From Methanobacterium sp. UBA410 (lineage in GTDB: Archaea > Methanobacteriota > Methanobacteria > Methanobacteriales > Methanobacteriaceae): a stretch of DNA of 57,563 bases. Location: contig DAHH01000017.1 in the NCBI GenBank assembly GCA_002498385.1, forward strand, positions 1 through 57,563, in the 5' to 3' direction. Positions 34,518 through 44,247 of the stretch are shown piece after piece. Position 1 is the first letter of the stretch; the number at the start of each line of letters is the position of its first letter. Position numbers and translations under genes: made by a program. The notes below the pieces were generated by a model. The model worked only from the letters and a program-made list of their open reading frames with translations. It ran no database searches and had not been told where the DNA came from.

Positions 34518-34624
34518 TAAAAATTTAAATTTGATAAGTGGATGAAAACCGAGGTTGAATACCATCAGTTTTTCTCCTGTTAAACTTGCTTTATCAAAGA
34601 TGAAAATAAAAAGGAGATGTATAC

Positions 34625-34891
34625 ATGCCTGAGTTAAGATACAGATCTAGATCATACAAAAGAACATTCAGAAGAACCCCCGGAGGAAAAACAGTACTCC
34701 ACTACAAGAAGAAAAAACCATCAAAACATGTTTGTGCAGAATGCGGCAAACAGCTTCATGCAGTACCAAGGGGAAGACCATACGAAATAAGAAAACTTTC
34801 AAAATCAAGTAAAAGACCTAACAGGCCATATGGTGGATATTTATGTTCAGAATGTGCCCGTAAATTTTTCAAGAAAGAGGCAAGGTCCTGA
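34625..34891 (+). CDS. rpl34e: Ribosomal protein L34e
   Basis: 88 residues of eL34: PELRYRSRSYKRTFRRTPGGKTVLHYKKKKPSKHVCAECGKQL, then RPYGGYLCSECARKFFKKEARS. The two CxxC pairs make a zinc site. The stop overlaps the cmk start by one base (TGATG). ATG 34625 follows AAAAGGAGATG. Confidence 0.97.
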   Translation: MPELRYRSRSYKRTFRRTPGGKTVLHYKKKKPSKHVCAECGKQLHAVPRGRPYEIRKLSKSSKRPNRPYGGYLCSECARKFFKKEARS

Positions 34892-35421
34892 TGATCATAA
34901 CCATCGGTGGATTGGCAGGCAGCGGCACAACAACCGCGTCAAAAATCCTGTCAAAGAAACTGGGCATACCATACTTATCAGCAGGTGACATATTCCGTCA
35001 GATGGCTGCTGAAAATGATATGGACATCCTGGAATTCAGTAAATTCGCTGAGGGTAACGATGAAATAGACCTTGAAATAGACAGAAGACAGGCCCAGATA
35101 GCAGAGAAAAGCGAAAATTTGATCGCTGAGGGAAGACTCTCTGCACACTTTGTGGAGGCCAACCTTAAAATATGGTTTGTAGCACCTTTGAGCGTTCGAA
35201 TAGAACGTATATGTCAAAGAGAAAACAAACCAGCGGATTTAGTAAAAAAAGAAATAATTACAAGAGGTAAAAGCGAAGCCAAACGCTACCGTGAAGTACA
35301 CGGCATCGACATTGGAAACATGGAGATTTACGACATAGTTATAAACAGCCACAGTTTCCAGCCAGAGAGCATCGCGGATATTATAGTAAAAGTTATTGAG
35401 GTGATTTCATGCCAGCAATAG
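34891..35421 (+). CDS. cmk: Cytidylate kinase, archaeal type
   Basis: 176 residues. P-loop GLAGSGTT (7-14), PYLSAGDIFRQMA (NMP-binding region), RLSAHFVEANLKIWFVAPLSVRIERICQRE, and RYREVHGIDI. It phosphorylates CMP/dCMP. Located between L34e and L14e as in other archaea. It starts on the last base of rpl34e and overlaps rpl14e by 13 bases. Confidence 0.96.
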   Translation: MIITIGGLAGSGTTTASKILSKKLGIPYLSAGDIFRQMAAENDMDILEFSKFAEGNDEIDLEIDRRQAQIAEKSENLIAEGRLSAHFVEANLKIWFVAPLSVRIERICQRENKPADLVKKEIITRGKSEAKRYREVHGIDIGNMEIYDIVINSHSFQPESIADIIVKVIEVISCQQ

Positions 35422-35633
35422 AAGTAGGAAGAGTATGTGTTAAAATCGCAGGAAGAGAAGCAGGCGAAAAATGTGCAATCGTTGATGTTATAGACGAAAA
35501 ATTTGTTGAGGTTGTTGGACCATCAATAAAAAATAGGAAATGCAACGTAAAACATCTTGAACCAGTGGATCAGACTGTTGATGTAGAATCAAAAGATGTT
35601 GAAGCAATTAAAAAACAGGTTGAAGCTCTGTAA
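35409..35633 (+). CDS. rpl14e: Ribosomal protein L14e
   Basis: 74 residues, the short archaeal eL14 with KOW-type fold: PAIEVGRVCVKIAGREAGEKCAIVDVIDEKFVEVVGPSIKNRKCNVKHLEP. The ATG at 35409 lies inside the end of cmk, behind GAGGTGATTTC. The protein is specific to archaea and eukaryotes. Confidence 0.95.
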   Translation: MPAIEVGRVCVKIAGREAGEKCAIVDVIDEKFVEVVGPSIKNRKCNVKHLEPVDQTVDVESKDVEAIKKQVEAL

Positions 35634-35804
35634 GGGCTTTTACTTTGTTAAAATTGCTATGTTAAAAGCTTTTAGTTAAACCTTTTAGTTAAAATAGTTT
35701 AGATTTAATTAAACAGCTTTTAATTAAATAATTTTTATCTAAGAATAATTTTTATCAAGTTAAAACTTTTAAAATTAAAGCACGTTTTTTAGCAGGTCAT
35801 TTTA

Positions 35805-36767
35805 ATGGAAGATCTTCTCATAAAAGCTGAAAGTGTAACAGACCCGGTTTACGGCTGCTACCCGCGGAAAAGACCCATAGAAGAACACATTCAAAAGGGT
35901 GTTGTGAATTTGGACAAACCCATGGGACCCACATCCCATGAAATCGATTCGTGGGTTAAGAGGATCCTGCACGTGGATAAAACAGGTCACGGTGGAACAC
36001 TCGACCCCCGTGTAACAGGTGTACTCCCGATGGGTATAGAACAGGCTACAAGGGTTATACAGATGCTCCTTGGAGCTCCGAAAGAGTATGTATGTCTTAT
36101 GAGGCTTCATGAGGATATCGATGTGAAAGAAGTTAGAAATATTCTCCAGGAATTTACAGGTAAAATATTTCAACTTCCACCATTGAAATCTGCTGTAAAA
36201 CGAGAGCTCAGGGTTAGACGTATTTACTATGTTAAAATCCTTGAACTGGAAGGTAAAGATGTGCTCTTCAGAATAGGCTGTGAGGGCGGCACCTACATCA
36301 GGAAGTACTGCCACGACATTGGTGAGGCACTTGGATGTGGAGCCCACATGGCAGAACTTCGAAGAACAATTTCAGGGCCATTCCATGAAGACGAAACACT
36401 TAAAACCCTGCAGGATCTAACAGATGCATACCACATATGGAAAGATGAGGGTGATGAATCAGAACTTCGTGAATGCATACTCCCAATGGAAACAGCAGTT
36501 TCCCATCTTCCAAAGATCGTGATAAGGGATTCAGCTGTTGATGCCATCTGCCACGGTGCAGATCTTGCAGCCGGTGGAGTTCTCTCACTTTCCCCTCAGA
36601 TAGACAGGGGAAACAGAGTTGCAATTATGACACTTAAAGGTGAACTGGTTGCAGCCGGTGAAAGTATGGAAACATCAGGTGGTATCCACAAAGCTGATGG
36701 TGGCATAATGGTAAAAACCGAAAAGGTTTTTATGCAACCTGCAACATATCCAATGATGTGGAAGTAA
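35805..36767 (+). CDS. cbf5: tRNA/rRNA pseudouridine synthase Cbf5 (TruB family)
   Basis: 320 residues. The catalytic aspartate is in HGGTLDPRVTGVLPMG (D67), with VVNLDKPMGPTSHEIDSWV before it and GGTYIRKYCHDIGEALGCGAHMAELRR after. Residues 245-315 are a PUA domain (PKIVIRDSAVDAICHGADLAAGGV...VAIMTLKGELVAAGES). Archaeal Cbf5 works with Nop10, Gar1, L7Ae and H/ACA guide RNAs, and can also make tRNA psi55. ATG 35805 has a weak upstream AGGTC. A decayed minus-strand gene follows. Confidence 0.96.
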   Translation: MEDLLIKAESVTDPVYGCYPRKRPIEEHIQKGVVNLDKPMGPTSHEIDSWVKRILHVDKTGHGGTLDPRVTGVLPMGIEQATRVIQMLLGAPKEYVCLMRLHEDIDVKEVRNILQEFTGKIFQLPPLKSAVKRELRVRRIYYVKILELEGKDVLFRIGCEGGTYIRKYCHDIGEALGCGAHMAELRRTISGPFHEDETLKTLQDLTDAYHIWKDEGDESELRECILPMETAVSHLPKIVIRDSAVDAICHGADLAAGGVLSLSPQIDRGNRVAIMTLKGELVAAGESMETSGGIHKADGGIMVKTEKVFMQPATYPMMWK

Positions 36768-36817
36768 AAATCTACTCTTTAGTGTACTTTCAGAATCCGA
36801 ACCGTAGAACCTCTAAG

Positions 36818-37061
36818 TTAATTAGGGGCGAGGCCAATAAAGATAAATACTAGAATGAAGGCAATATTTAAAAAAAATATTGGTATAAACTTTAAACCCT
36901 TTACCTTGATATCTGAGATTTCAATGGAATGAGATTTCAATGGAAATTTCAAACCCTGCAATGATACTGTATGTTTCATAGCTTGGTTTCAGGACGAGGT
37001 AAATATCTTGGGGATATTCTTCTTTAATGGTTCTCAAAATTCTTGGTAGGACTATGAGGGT
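36818..37061 (-). pseudogene. Membrane-protein remnant frameshifted by a 16-bp duplication
   Basis: The minus strand reads PRILRTIKEEYPQDIYLVLKPSYETYSIIAGFEISIEIS, then hits a stop. Removing one copy of the perfect 16-bp duplication (36914-36945) restores a frame continuing DIKVKGLKFIPIFFLNIAFILVFIFIGLAPN to TAA at 36818, giving one C-terminal membrane helix. The frame is blocked upstream by a stop at 37062-37064 and has no ATG, so the N-terminus is also lost or lies under the tRNA-Ser region. Family not recognised. The clean rejoining makes a former gene likely. Confidence 0.6.
36914..36945 (+). repeat. 16-bp tandem duplication disrupting a gene remnant
   Basis: TGAGATTTCAATGGAA twice in a row (36914-36929, 36930-36945), perfect. 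Sixteen is not a multiple of three, so it shifts the minus-strand reading frame described in the overlapping pseudogene. Confidence 0.95.
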
Positions 37062-37083
37062 TTAGAGGCGATTTTTTTCTTAT

Positions 37084-37168
<85 letters not shown>

Positions 37169-37495
37169 CTTGTAACATTTTTACATCACTGCAAACTCTT
37201 TGAAAAAATAGTTTGAAATATGAGATGTACCAAAATATTAACAATAGCTCAACATTTGTCCAACATTTGTTTGCTAAAGTTACAGTTTGAGCTATTCATC
37301 ACTTAATTGAAACAGTACGTTAACAACACTACTGAAATCTGGTAGAAGACATTACTATCAGGTAATTTATTATCAGGTAATGATATGTGTACTGGAATAG
37401 CTGAAATTAAGAAATTAAAGATCATGGAATGAAATTAAAGATCTCATGGAAAATTACAAAAAAAATTCAGGATACGATTCTTGGAGGTAAATTAC
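37169..37495. other. Spacer upstream of rps13
   Basis: AT-rich, with short direct repeats (CTCAACATTTGTC/CCAACATTTG near 37247-37270; ATCAGGTAATTTATTATCAGGTAATG near 37357-37382; GAAATTAA(A)GATCATG... near 37403-37448). It probably holds the promoter of the S13-S4-S11-RpoD unit. No gene is seen. Confidence 0.4.
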
Positions 37496-37984
37496 ATGGC
37501 TAAGGATAACAAGGCTAAAGACGAAGAATTTAAACACATGGTTCGTATTGCCCGAAAAGACGTTGATGGTAACAAATCAATCGAAAACGCCCTTGCAGAT
37601 ATAAAAGGTGTTGGAAGAGCTTTATCAATGGCAATATGCAAAGCTGCAGGTTTCAATGCAGAAAGACAGATAGGTCTCCTATCAGATGAAGAAGTACTTA
37701 AGGTTGAGGAAGCTGTTAAAAATCCACAGAAGTACGACATCCCATCATGGATGCTAAATAGGCGTAACGATTACGAGACAGGCAAAACATTCCATCTCAT
37801 TGAAGCAGATCTTTCAATGAGCCTTAGAGATGACCTGAACAGGATGAAAAAGATCAGAAGTTACAAAGGAAAGAGACATGAAGTGGGACTTCCAGTAAGA
37901 GGTCAGAAAACCAAAGCTACATTCAGGAAAGGATCATCTGTTGGAGTTAGAAGAAGAAGAGGAAAACCAATGCAGGAGAAGTAA
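37496..37984 (+). CDS. rps13: Ribosomal protein S13
   Basis: 162 residues from ATG 37496, with TTGGAGGT at the right distance; the in-frame TTG at 37481 is part of that site. uS13: HMVRIARKDVDGNKSIENALADIKGVGRALSMAICKAAGF, and the C-terminal SYKGKRHEVGLPVRGQKTKATFRKG. It starts the archaeal alpha-type operon (S13-S4-S11-RpoD). Confidence 0.97.
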   Translation: MAKDNKAKDEEFKHMVRIARKDVDGNKSIENALADIKGVGRALSMAICKAAGFNAERQIGLLSDEEVLKVEEAVKNPQKYDIPSWMLNRRNDYETGKTFHLIEADLSMSLRDDLNRMKKIRSYKGKRHEVGLPVRGQKTKATFRKGSSVGVRRRRGKPMQEK

Positions 37985-38113
37985 TCTCACTGCATATAAT
38001 AAGAACAACTTCAAAAACTAACTTAAAATAAAGATTCATTGAACTGTTGATAAATGAATTATTTGGATATATAACTGGATTGTTAATAAAAAAATTAGAA
38101 AGGAGACGATGAT

Positions 38114-38659
38114 ATGGGACATCCAAGAAGGGCTAGGAAGCAATACGATACACCATCACACCCTTGGAACGCAGATCGTATAAAAGAGGAGAACAGACTC
38201 ATTCAGAAGTATGGGCTTAAAAACAAAAAGGAAGTTTGGAAAGCAGCAACAATGGTTAAAAGGTACAGAAGAGATGCAAGGTACCTCCTGGGTATGTCAA
38301 CAGAACAGCAGAGCATAGGTACCGAGAGAAATCAGCTTCTAGGCCACCTTATTAAGCTCGGAATACTCAGTGAAACTGCAAACCTTGAGGACATTCTTGA
38401 CCTCACAGTTGAGGACATGCTGCGCAGAAGACTGCAGACAATGGTCCACAGAAAAGGACTTTCCCACACAGTAAAAGAGGCCAGACTCTTCATAGTCCAC
38501 GGCCACATAGCTTTAAATGGGAAAAAAATAAATGCACCGGGTTACATGGTTCGCAAAGATGAAGAAGAACTCTTAGGATTTTACCCTGGTTCCCCAATAG
38601 AAAAAATGCATAAAGAAGAAGCCCAGGCACGGGAAAAAGCTGCAGAAAAAACAGAATAA
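38114..38659 (+). CDS. rps4: Ribosomal protein S4
   Basis: 181 residues of archaeal uS4: GHPRRARKQYDTPSHPWNADRIKEENRLIQKYGLKNKKEVWKA and the S4 RNA-binding domain RRRLQTMVHRKGLSHTVKEARLFIVHGHIALNGKKINAPGYMV. A primary assembly protein of the small subunit. ATG 38114 follows AAGGAGACGATG. Confidence 0.98.
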   Translation: MGHPRRARKQYDTPSHPWNADRIKEENRLIQKYGLKNKKEVWKAATMVKRYRRDARYLLGMSTEQQSIGTERNQLLGHLIKLGILSETANLEDILDLTVEDMLRRRLQTMVHRKGLSHTVKEARLFIVHGHIALNGKKINAPGYMVRKDEEELLGFYPGSPIEKMHKEEAQAREKAAEKTE

Positions 38660-38704
38660 ATAAGGATTACATACAAAGTAAAGATTTCATTAAGGTGATA
38701 TAGA

Positions 38705-39097
38705 ATGGCAGAAAAAGAAAAATGGGGTGTGGCTAACGTTTACTCATCCTTTAACAACACCATAATAACCGTAACAGACCTAACTGGAGCAGAAACCATA
38801 AGCCAGTGGTCTGGAGGTAAGGTTGTACGTGCAGACAGACAGGAATCATCACCATTTGCAGCCATGGAAGCAGCAACACGTGCAGCAGAGGATGTAAAAG
38901 AAAAAGGAATAATTGGATTGCACATAAAGGTAAGGGCCCCTGGTGGAAACGGACCAAGAACCCCAGGTCCAGGTGCACAGGCAACAATAAGAGCTTTTGC
39001 AAGGGCCGGTATTAGAATAGGCAAAATAGAAGATGTAACTCCAATACCTCACGATGGTACAGGACGACCTGGAGGTAAAAGGGGAAGAAGAGTATAG
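38705..39097 (+). CDS. rps11: Ribosomal protein S11
   Basis: 130 residues of uS11: KWGVANVYSSFNNTIITVTDLTGAETISQWSGGKVVRADR and the highly conserved C-terminal HIKVRAPGGNGPRTPGPGAQATIRAFARAGIRIGKIEDVTPIPHDG. Part of the platform near the mRNA exit. ATG 38705 follows AAGGTGATATA. Confidence 0.98.
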   Translation: MAEKEKWGVANVYSSFNNTIITVTDLTGAETISQWSGGKVVRADRQESSPFAAMEAATRAAEDVKEKGIIGLHIKVRAPGGNGPRTPGPGAQATIRAFARAGIRIGKIEDVTPIPHDGTGRPGGKRGRRV

Positions 39098-39131
39098 ATT
39101 TGGGCTCTAAAAAAAATAAGAAGTGTCTAAA

Positions 39132-39920
39132 ATGGAAATAACTATAAAAAATAAGGATGACAACATGATGGTATTTGTGGTGGAAGGTGTTGACATACCA
39201 TTCATAAATGCCATAAGAAGGATCTGCACGGTGGAAGTTCCAACACTTGCTATCGAAGATGTGGACATCTACAAAAATGATGCAAAAATCTTTGATGAAG
39301 CATTAGCACACAGATTAGGACTCATACCCATTAAGACAGATCTTGACTCCATGGTGCTCGCATCCGAATGTGACTGCGAAGATCATTGTCCTAGATGTAG
39401 TGTATCCTTACTTTTAAAGGAAAAAGGTCCCAAAATAGTTTACTCAAAGGACTTAAAGTCACAGGACCCCAATTTAAAACCAGTACATGACACTATTCCC
39501 ATTATGAAGCTGAGGGAAGGAGAAGAGGTTGAACTTGAAGCAAAGGCACAGCTTGGAATCGGACTTGAACACGCCAAATGGCAGCCAACAACATCCTGTG
39601 CATACAGGTACTATCCTCAGATAACAGTAGACACCGAAAAATGTGAAGCATGCGCTAAATGTGTGGAAGAATGTCCACGTGGAATACTTGAATTCGACGA
39701 GAAGGAGAACAGGGTAATAGTTTCAGATCTTGAAAACTGTTCCATGTGCAGAACATGTGTTAAAGGCTGTGAATCCAACGCAATCACAGTGGAAGGTCAG
39801 GAAGGTAAATTCATATTCAAGATAGAGACAGATGGATCCCTGCCACCTGAAGAAGTTTTAGCCCGAGCTTGTGATATCTTATCCAAAAAAACAGACCAGA
39901 TCATTGAATTCTGTGGATAA
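39132..39920 (+). CDS. rpoD: DNA-directed RNA polymerase subunit D (Rpo3), two [4Fe-4S] motifs
   Basis: 262 residues from ATG 39132; an in-frame GTG at 39123 is the alternative. The alpha-like dimerisation domain (VEGVDIPFINAIRRICTVEVPTLAIEDV, LAHRLGLIPI) is interrupted by a ferredoxin-like insertion with two complete cysteine sets: C171/C174/C177/C181 and C203/C206/C209/C213. RpoD pairs with RpoL to start polymerase assembly. Many methanogens keep clusters here; their role in assembly or redox response is debated. It also has C80/C82 and C86/C89. Confidence 0.97.
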   Translation: MEITIKNKDDNMMVFVVEGVDIPFINAIRRICTVEVPTLAIEDVDIYKNDAKIFDEALAHRLGLIPIKTDLDSMVLASECDCEDHCPRCSVSLLLKEKGPKIVYSKDLKSQDPNLKPVHDTIPIMKLREGEEVELEAKAQLGIGLEHAKWQPTTSCAYRYYPQITVDTEKCEACAKCVEECPRGILEFDEKENRVIVSDLENCSMCRTCVKGCESNAITVEGQEGKFIFKIETDGSLPPEEVLARACDILSKKTDQIIEFCG

Positions 39921-40008
39921 AAAAAACTCTGTGGATAAAAATTTTGAACAAAAACCTACGGCTTAAAAAAAGATAAGGAATGAATTTTCTACAAGGAGGA
40001 ATTTAAGG

Positions 40009-40371
40009 ATGGTGAAACTTACAAAGACAAACCCAAACCTTCTGAACATGTTGAGTTGTCTTAAAAAGAAATCATACAAAGAAAAAGTGGCAATATGGAA
40101 GGATATTGCTAAAAGGCTTGAAAGATCAACGAGAAGGCAGGCAAAAGTCAACATATCTGACATAAACAGGTACACATCTTCAGATGAAACAATTCTCGTA
40201 CCTGGAAAAGTTCTTGGAAGCGGAAACCTTGACCACAAGGTTAAAGTTGCAGCTTTAAACTTTTCAAAGGGTGCAGCTGAGAAAATTGTCACGGCAGGCG
40301 GAGAATGCATGGACATCCTCGAGGCTGCAGAGAAGAATCCGAAAGGAACTGGAATCAAGATAATCGAATGA
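40009..40371 (+). CDS. rpl18e: Ribosomal protein L18e
   Basis: 120 residues of eL18: TKTNPNLLNMLSCLKKKSYKEKVAIWKDIAKRLERSTRRQAKVNISDINRYTSSDETILVPGKVLGSGNLDHKVKVAALNFS-type fold, related to L15. Start ATG 40009 follows AGGAGGAATTTAAGG. Archaea and eukaryotes only. Confidence 0.97.
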   Translation: MVKLTKTNPNLLNMLSCLKKKSYKEKVAIWKDIAKRLERSTRRQAKVNISDINRYTSSDETILVPGKVLGSGNLDHKVKVAALNFSKGAAEKIVTAGGECMDILEAAEKNPKGTGIKIIE

Positions 40372-40416
40372 TCAATAGAAGCATAAAGGATAAAAATAAA
40401 GGATTAGGTGTATTAA

Positions 40417-40839
40417 ATGATCATAGATGGAGAAGGACTTGTCCTGGGAAGGCTTGCAAGTACGGTCAGTAAAAAGCTTCTTTCAGGTGAATCCATAACA
40501 ATTTTAAATGCTGAAAAAATCATAATATCAGGTTCAAAGGAATGGGCGTACAATAAGTACAAACAGAGAGTAGACAGAGCCAGCATATCAAACCCAAGAG
40601 ATATGGGTCCTAAATATCCAAGAAGACCAGATGACATCTTCAGAAGAACTGTAAGAGGAATGATCCCCTACAGGACCGCAACTGGAAGAAAGGCTTTCAA
40701 AGAACTTAAAGTTTACGTGGGAGTTCCAAAGGAATTTGAAGGAAAAGAAATCCAGCAGATACCTGAAGCTCAGCCAAAGAATATCACAAAAAGCATTGAA
40801 CTTGGAAAAGTTTCAACGTTACTTGGATCAAAATTTTAA
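40417..40839 (+). CDS. rpl13: Ribosomal protein L13
   Basis: 140 residues of archaeal uL13: MIIDGEGLVLGRLASTVSKKLLSGESITILNAEKIIISGSK, and PDDIFRRTVRGMIPYRTATGRKAFKELKVYVGVP. Early large-subunit assembly protein. ATG 40417 has GGTG a short way upstream. Confidence 0.97.
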   Translation: MIIDGEGLVLGRLASTVSKKLLSGESITILNAEKIIISGSKEWAYNKYKQRVDRASISNPRDMGPKYPRRPDDIFRRTVRGMIPYRTATGRKAFKELKVYVGVPKEFEGKEIQQIPEAQPKNITKSIELGKVSTLLGSKF

Positions 40840-40855
40840 TCAGGGGTAGTGTAAG

Positions 40856-41257
40856 ATGAAAAAAGTAATCCATACAAGTGGAAAAAGGAAAAGTGCTATA
40901 GCACGAGGAAAAGTAAGGGAAGGAAAAGGTAGAGTCAGGATAAACAGAAGCCCTGTTGAACTTTACAACCCTGAACTTGCAAGACTGAAAATAGAAGAAC
41001 CATTAAAACTTGCAGGGGAACTCGCAGACAATGTGGACATAGACGTCAGAGTTGTAGGCGGAGGCATAATGGGCCAGGCAGAAGCTGCCAGAATGGTAAT
41101 AGCCAAAGGCCTGGTGCAGTGGACAGGCGACATGGAATTAAAAGAAAAATTCACACATTACGATAGAACCATGCTTGTTGGAGATCCACGTCGTACAGAA
41201 ACCAAAAAATTCGGTGGACCTGGAGCAAGAGCAAGAAAACAGAAAAGTTACAGGTAA
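40856..41257 (+). CDS. rps9: Ribosomal protein S9
   Basis: 133 residues of uS9: KKVIHTSGKRKSAIARGKVREGKGRVRINRSPVELYNPELARLKIEEPLKLAG and C-terminal DRTMLVGDPRRTETKKFGGPGARARKQKSYR, whose last Arg reaches the P-site tRNA. ATG 40856 follows AGGGGTAGTGTAAG. Confidence 0.98.
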   Translation: MKKVIHTSGKRKSAIARGKVREGKGRVRINRSPVELYNPELARLKIEEPLKLAGELADNVDIDVRVVGGGIMGQAEAARMVIAKGLVQWTGDMELKEKFTHYDRTMLVGDPRRTETKKFGGPGARARKQKSYR

Positions 41258-41268
41258 GCTGATCAATT

Positions 41269-41436
41269 ATGATTCCTGTGAGATGTTTCAGCTGCGGCAA
41301 AGTGATTTCAGCATACTTTGATGAATATCAGAAAAGAACTGCAGATGGGGAGGACCCAAAAAAAGTTCTTGATGATCTTGGAATCACAAAATACTGCTGC
41401 AGAAGAATGTTCATAACACATGTAGAAGTGTGGTAA
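41269..41436 (+). CDS. rpoN: DNA-directed RNA polymerase subunit N (Rpo10)
   Basis: 55 residues, below usual ORF cut-offs: MIPVRCFSCGKVISAYFDEYQK...DLGITKYCCRRMFITHVEVW. The zinc site is the C-x-x-C plus CC pattern (C6, C9, C43, C44) of the RPB10 family. It joins RpoD and RpoL in the assembly platform. It lies 11 bases after rps9 and 11 bases before the tRNA-Pro gene, so the tRNA may be cut from a longer transcript. Confidence 0.97.
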   Translation: MIPVRCFSCGKVISAYFDEYQKRTADGEDPKKVLDDLGITKYCCRRMFITHVEVW

Positions 41437-41447
41437 TTATATTACAG

Positions 41448-41666
<219 letters not shown>

Positions 41667-41768
41667 CTACACTTAATCTACACTTAATTTTATCAAATCA
41701 TCGAAACACTGATTAATGGATTAAAGATTAAAGTTAATATCGACATGTTCATGTGGAGATGGATATTA

Positions 41769-41954
41769 ATGGCCAGTAGAAAAAAGCTTACAAGGTTTGA
41801 AAAAGCAAGAGTAATAGGTGCAAGAGCTTTACAATTGTCCATGGGGGCAAAACCACAAGTTGAAGCATCTGCATCTTCTGATGCAATAGATATTGCAATT
41901 TTGGAACTTAAAGAAAATAAGTTACCTCTGGATGTAAATAGAATCAAGAAGTAA
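41769..41954 (+). CDS. rpoK: DNA-directed RNA polymerase subunit K (Rpo6)
   Basis: 61 residues from ATG 41769 (MASRKKLTRFEKARVIGARALQLSMGAKP), with GGAGATGG upstream; earlier ATGs in the frame are not homologous. The RPB6/omega core continues EASASSDAIDIAILELKENKLPLDVNRIKK. It clamps the largest subunit during assembly. Its stop lies in the first unit of a 15-bp tandem repeat. Confidence 0.95.
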   Translation: MASRKKLTRFEKARVIGARALQLSMGAKPQVEASASSDAIDIAILELKENKLPLDVNRIKK

Positions 41955-42005
41955 CTGAAAGTCAAGTAACTGAAAGTCAAGTAACTGAAAGTCAAGTAAC
42001 TGAAA
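41950..42005 (+). repeat. 15-bp tandem repeat at the rpoK stop
   Basis: AGTAACTGAAAGTCA in three perfect copies from 41950 plus a fourth partial copy (41995-42005). The first unit contains the rpoK stop codon, so copy number could change without altering the protein. Confidence 0.95.
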
Positions 42006-42265
42006 TTTATAATGGAATAAATTAGTTACGATGGAGCATGATCTAAATCTTTAGATAAACAAATACAATCTATCTAATTATATCCATTTAGACAAAATCC
42101 ATTTAACATAAATATAAAAAAATCTAAATTTAAAATATAACTGTACTGAATATCAATGTACAGCACGTGTGGGGTAATGAACTACTTAACTATTATTACT
42201 CCCATTGAATAACGATAATCCAAACAACCTAAAATAACCACTATTTTTTTAAAAGAGGTGTTTTT
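41955..42265. other. Spacer upstream of enolase
   Basis: Besides the tandem repeat it is AT-rich with TATA-like stretches (ACATAAATATAAAA near 42107-42120), a plausible eno promoter. No coding frame is seen. Confidence 0.4.
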
Positions 42266-43522
<1,257 letters not shown>

Positions 43523-43737
43523 AATTTTGGTCCTGAAATTTCACAGCAACATTTTTTTGACCAACTTTTACCAGGTAACAAACAAAGGATTTAAAAGGGC
43601 AGTGTTAAAGGCCCATTTAAATATTGGTATTAATTGTTCCATAGGTTAAATTAAAAGAATTTAATGTCCCATTGGGGAGTGCCAATTAAAAGGAGCACTG
43701 ATAATAAGTATTACTAAAAAATAGGAGATTTAAAAAT

Positions 43738-43926
43738 ATGGTTAAGATAACTATTGACCGCGATAAATGTGAAGGAGCAGACTGCGCCGAGTGCACAGAT
43801 GTTTGTCCAATGGAAGTCCTCGTTCTTGAAGGGGACAAAATTGTCATAAAACATCCGGAAGAATGCAGTTTCTGTGAAGTGTGCATGGATGTCTGCCCAA
43901 ATGAAGCGGTTAACGTAGAAGAATAA
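43738..43926 (+). CDS. 2[4Fe-4S] ferredoxin
   Basis: 62 residues. Two cluster-binding sets: C11/C16/C19/C23 (with four rather than two residues between the first pair, CEGADCAECTDVCP) and C43/C46/C49/C53 (CSFCEVCMDVCP), the latter canonical. It should carry low-potential electrons in the cytosol. It stands between eno and rps2 with its own ribosome-binding site (AATAGGAG). The partner enzyme is not apparent. Confidence 0.93.
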   Translation: MVKITIDRDKCEGADCAECTDVCPMEVLVLEGDKIVIKHPEECSFCEVCMDVCPNEAVNVEE

Positions 43927-44247
43927 CAAAATCAAGATTAATCAAGCGTTAAAATGTTTAAAGATTTGTTAAAAATTTGAGTAACAATAAAAATTTGAGT
44001 AACAATAAAAATAACAAACAAACTTAAAATTTTTTAAATTAATCCCCAAGTTTTAGAACATGTTTCAATGTTTAGAACATGTTTCAATGGAACTTAAAAA
44101 GAAGTTAAATTCTAAAACTTGAACTATTAACTGATAAAGGTAATAGAAAATGGAAATATAAAGAGATTTAAAGAAAGGGTTTTTAAGTTTTAACTTGATT
44201 ACCCAGATGAACTAAAGATCATTTAAAATTTTTAATGAGGTGGTAAA
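43927..44247. other. Spacer upstream of rps2 with two tandem duplications
   Basis: An 18-bp unit (AAATTTGAGTAACAATAA) is duplicated at 43973-44008 and a 19-bp unit (TTTAGAACATGTTTCAATG) at 44052-44089, both perfect. The remainder is AT-rich and probably holds the rps2 promoter. Confidence 0.6.

Noticed and set aside
38740..39052. Minus-strand open frames inside rps11
   Set aside because: Shadows of a well-supported ribosomal protein gene; cysteine-rich translations without motifs.
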